From Bryobacterales bacterium (GTDB taxonomy: Bacteria; Acidobacteriota; Terriglobia; Bryobacterales; Bryobacteraceae), in NCBI GenBank assembly GCA_003132865.1, contig PKYZ01000601.1:197-7365 (forward strand): a stretch of DNA of 7,169 nucleotides, in the 5' to 3' direction. How positions within the stretch are numbered: the stretch's first letter is position 1; each line of letters opens with the position of its first letter. The notes below the pieces were generated by a model. That model had not been told where the DNA came from, searched no databases, and saw only the letters and a program-made list of their open reading frames with translations. A program made the translations under genes and the position numbers. Below, one piece after another: positions 6,692-7,169 of this stretch.

Positions 6692-7169
6692 ATGAAACGG
6701 AGATGGAGCGTCTACGCGCTCTTCGTGAGTGTCTCTTTGTTCCCTGGCATGGCACATGCCATCGATTGTTCGGGCCTGCCGACCCAGTTCACCGGGAACG
6801 AGTTCCCTACCGGAAACTTTTTCAGCAATTTCGACAATTCCTGCTACCTCATCCCTTTCGCATCAGGCAGCGGGTCGCAAGCGGGCGATTTGAACAGCCT
6901 ATATTACAAAATTTATTACAAGGTTGACCCCCGCTACCAGCTCATCATTCTGGGAGATTTCCCGAATACACGGTACTTCTCGATCACGGTTTACGATGCC
7001 CATGGGGCTCCGGCGCAATTCATTTTGGATGCGAACATCGTGCCCTTAACCTCCGGCTTCATAAACCCATACCAGCCAGGAGTTGCTTTCCTGAACGGGC
7101 AGCAGTATGCGGTGCCCGTCGATTTTGGAGGCACTCCGGGTACGCTCGAGACCGGCTGCATGATGAACG
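6692..7169 (+). CDS. Secreted protein of unknown function (3' end outside window)
   Basis: The frame is open to the window end and gives 159 residues of an incomplete protein that I cannot assign. It begins with a textbook signal peptide: basic MKRRW, hydrophobic core to about residue 20, and AHA at 21-23 with likely cleavage before Ile24, so the product is exported. The mature part has Cys26 and Cys51, a possible disulfide, and Cys156. It is rich in aromatic and beta-strand-like segments: SLYYKIYYKVDPRYQLIILG (69-88), RYFSITVYDAHGAPAQ (94-109), NPYQPGVAFLNGQQYAVPV (125-143), then FGGTPGTLETGC. The RYFSITVYDA type of segment recalls beta-sandwich proteins such as the DUF1214 group, a weak resemblance. 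No lipobox is seen. Codon use is less GC-rich than in the operon at left (AAT, TAT, ATT, TTT are frequent). No downstream gene is visible. Confidence 0.85.
   Translation, partial: MKRRWSVYALFVSVSLFPGMAHAIDCSGLPTQFTGNEFPTGNFFSNFDNSCYLIPFASGSGSQAGDLNSLYYKIYYKVDPRYQLIILGDFPNTRYFSITVYDAHGAPAQFILDANIVPLTSGFINPYQPGVAFLNGQQYAVPVDFGGTPGTLETGCMMN

Overview
The window looks like a piece of a high-GC acidobacterial chromosome, probably of the Solibacter/Bryobacterales type. Three things suggest this: a secreted protein remnant built from GloVer-type tandem repeats with a C-terminal IPT/TIG domain, short dispersed palindromic elements between genes, and a bacterial/archaeal-type glycogen debranching enzyme near a zwf-opcA-pgl cluster. 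The assignment rests on gene content and family recognition only; no database was searched.

Left part (1-2246, + strand): a compact operon for the oxidative branch of the pentose phosphate pathway. It holds the C-terminal third of glucose-6-phosphate dehydrogenase (zwf, cut by the window edge), then the G6PDH assembly/activator protein OpcA, then 6-phosphogluconolactonase (pgl). The zwf stop and opcA start share one base (TGATG), and opcA and pgl are 9 bp apart. Together they supply an enzyme, its partner protein and the enzyme for the next step, turning glucose-6-phosphate into 6-phosphogluconate with NADPH production.

Middle part (2326-3652, + strand): a decayed gene. Six Leu-Tyr-Gly-centred repeats 135-157 bp apart and a terminal TIG-like domain can be read, but only by changing frame about six times and crossing a stop codon. 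The intact genes on both sides argue for real decay rather than poor sequence. After it come 243 bp without a gene, holding small hairpins and a possible terminator.

Right-centre (5866-3896, - strand): an intact 656-residue amylo-alpha-1,6-glucosidase/glycogen debranching protein. A 396-codon open frame lies opposite it and is a shadow. Upstream of the gene is an 80-bp element with inverted ends and CAGATG direct repeats.

Right end (6005-7169, + strand): a small unrecognised ORF whose 3' end runs into a palindromic element, a short intergenic stretch, then the start of an intact secreted protein of unknown function with a clear ribosome binding site and signal peptide; it runs off the window. 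No RNA genes, CRISPR arrays or intact mobile elements were seen. The window is mostly housekeeping carbohydrate metabolism. The unusual content is the frame-scrambled repeat gene, the dispersed repeat elements and the two unknown ORFs.
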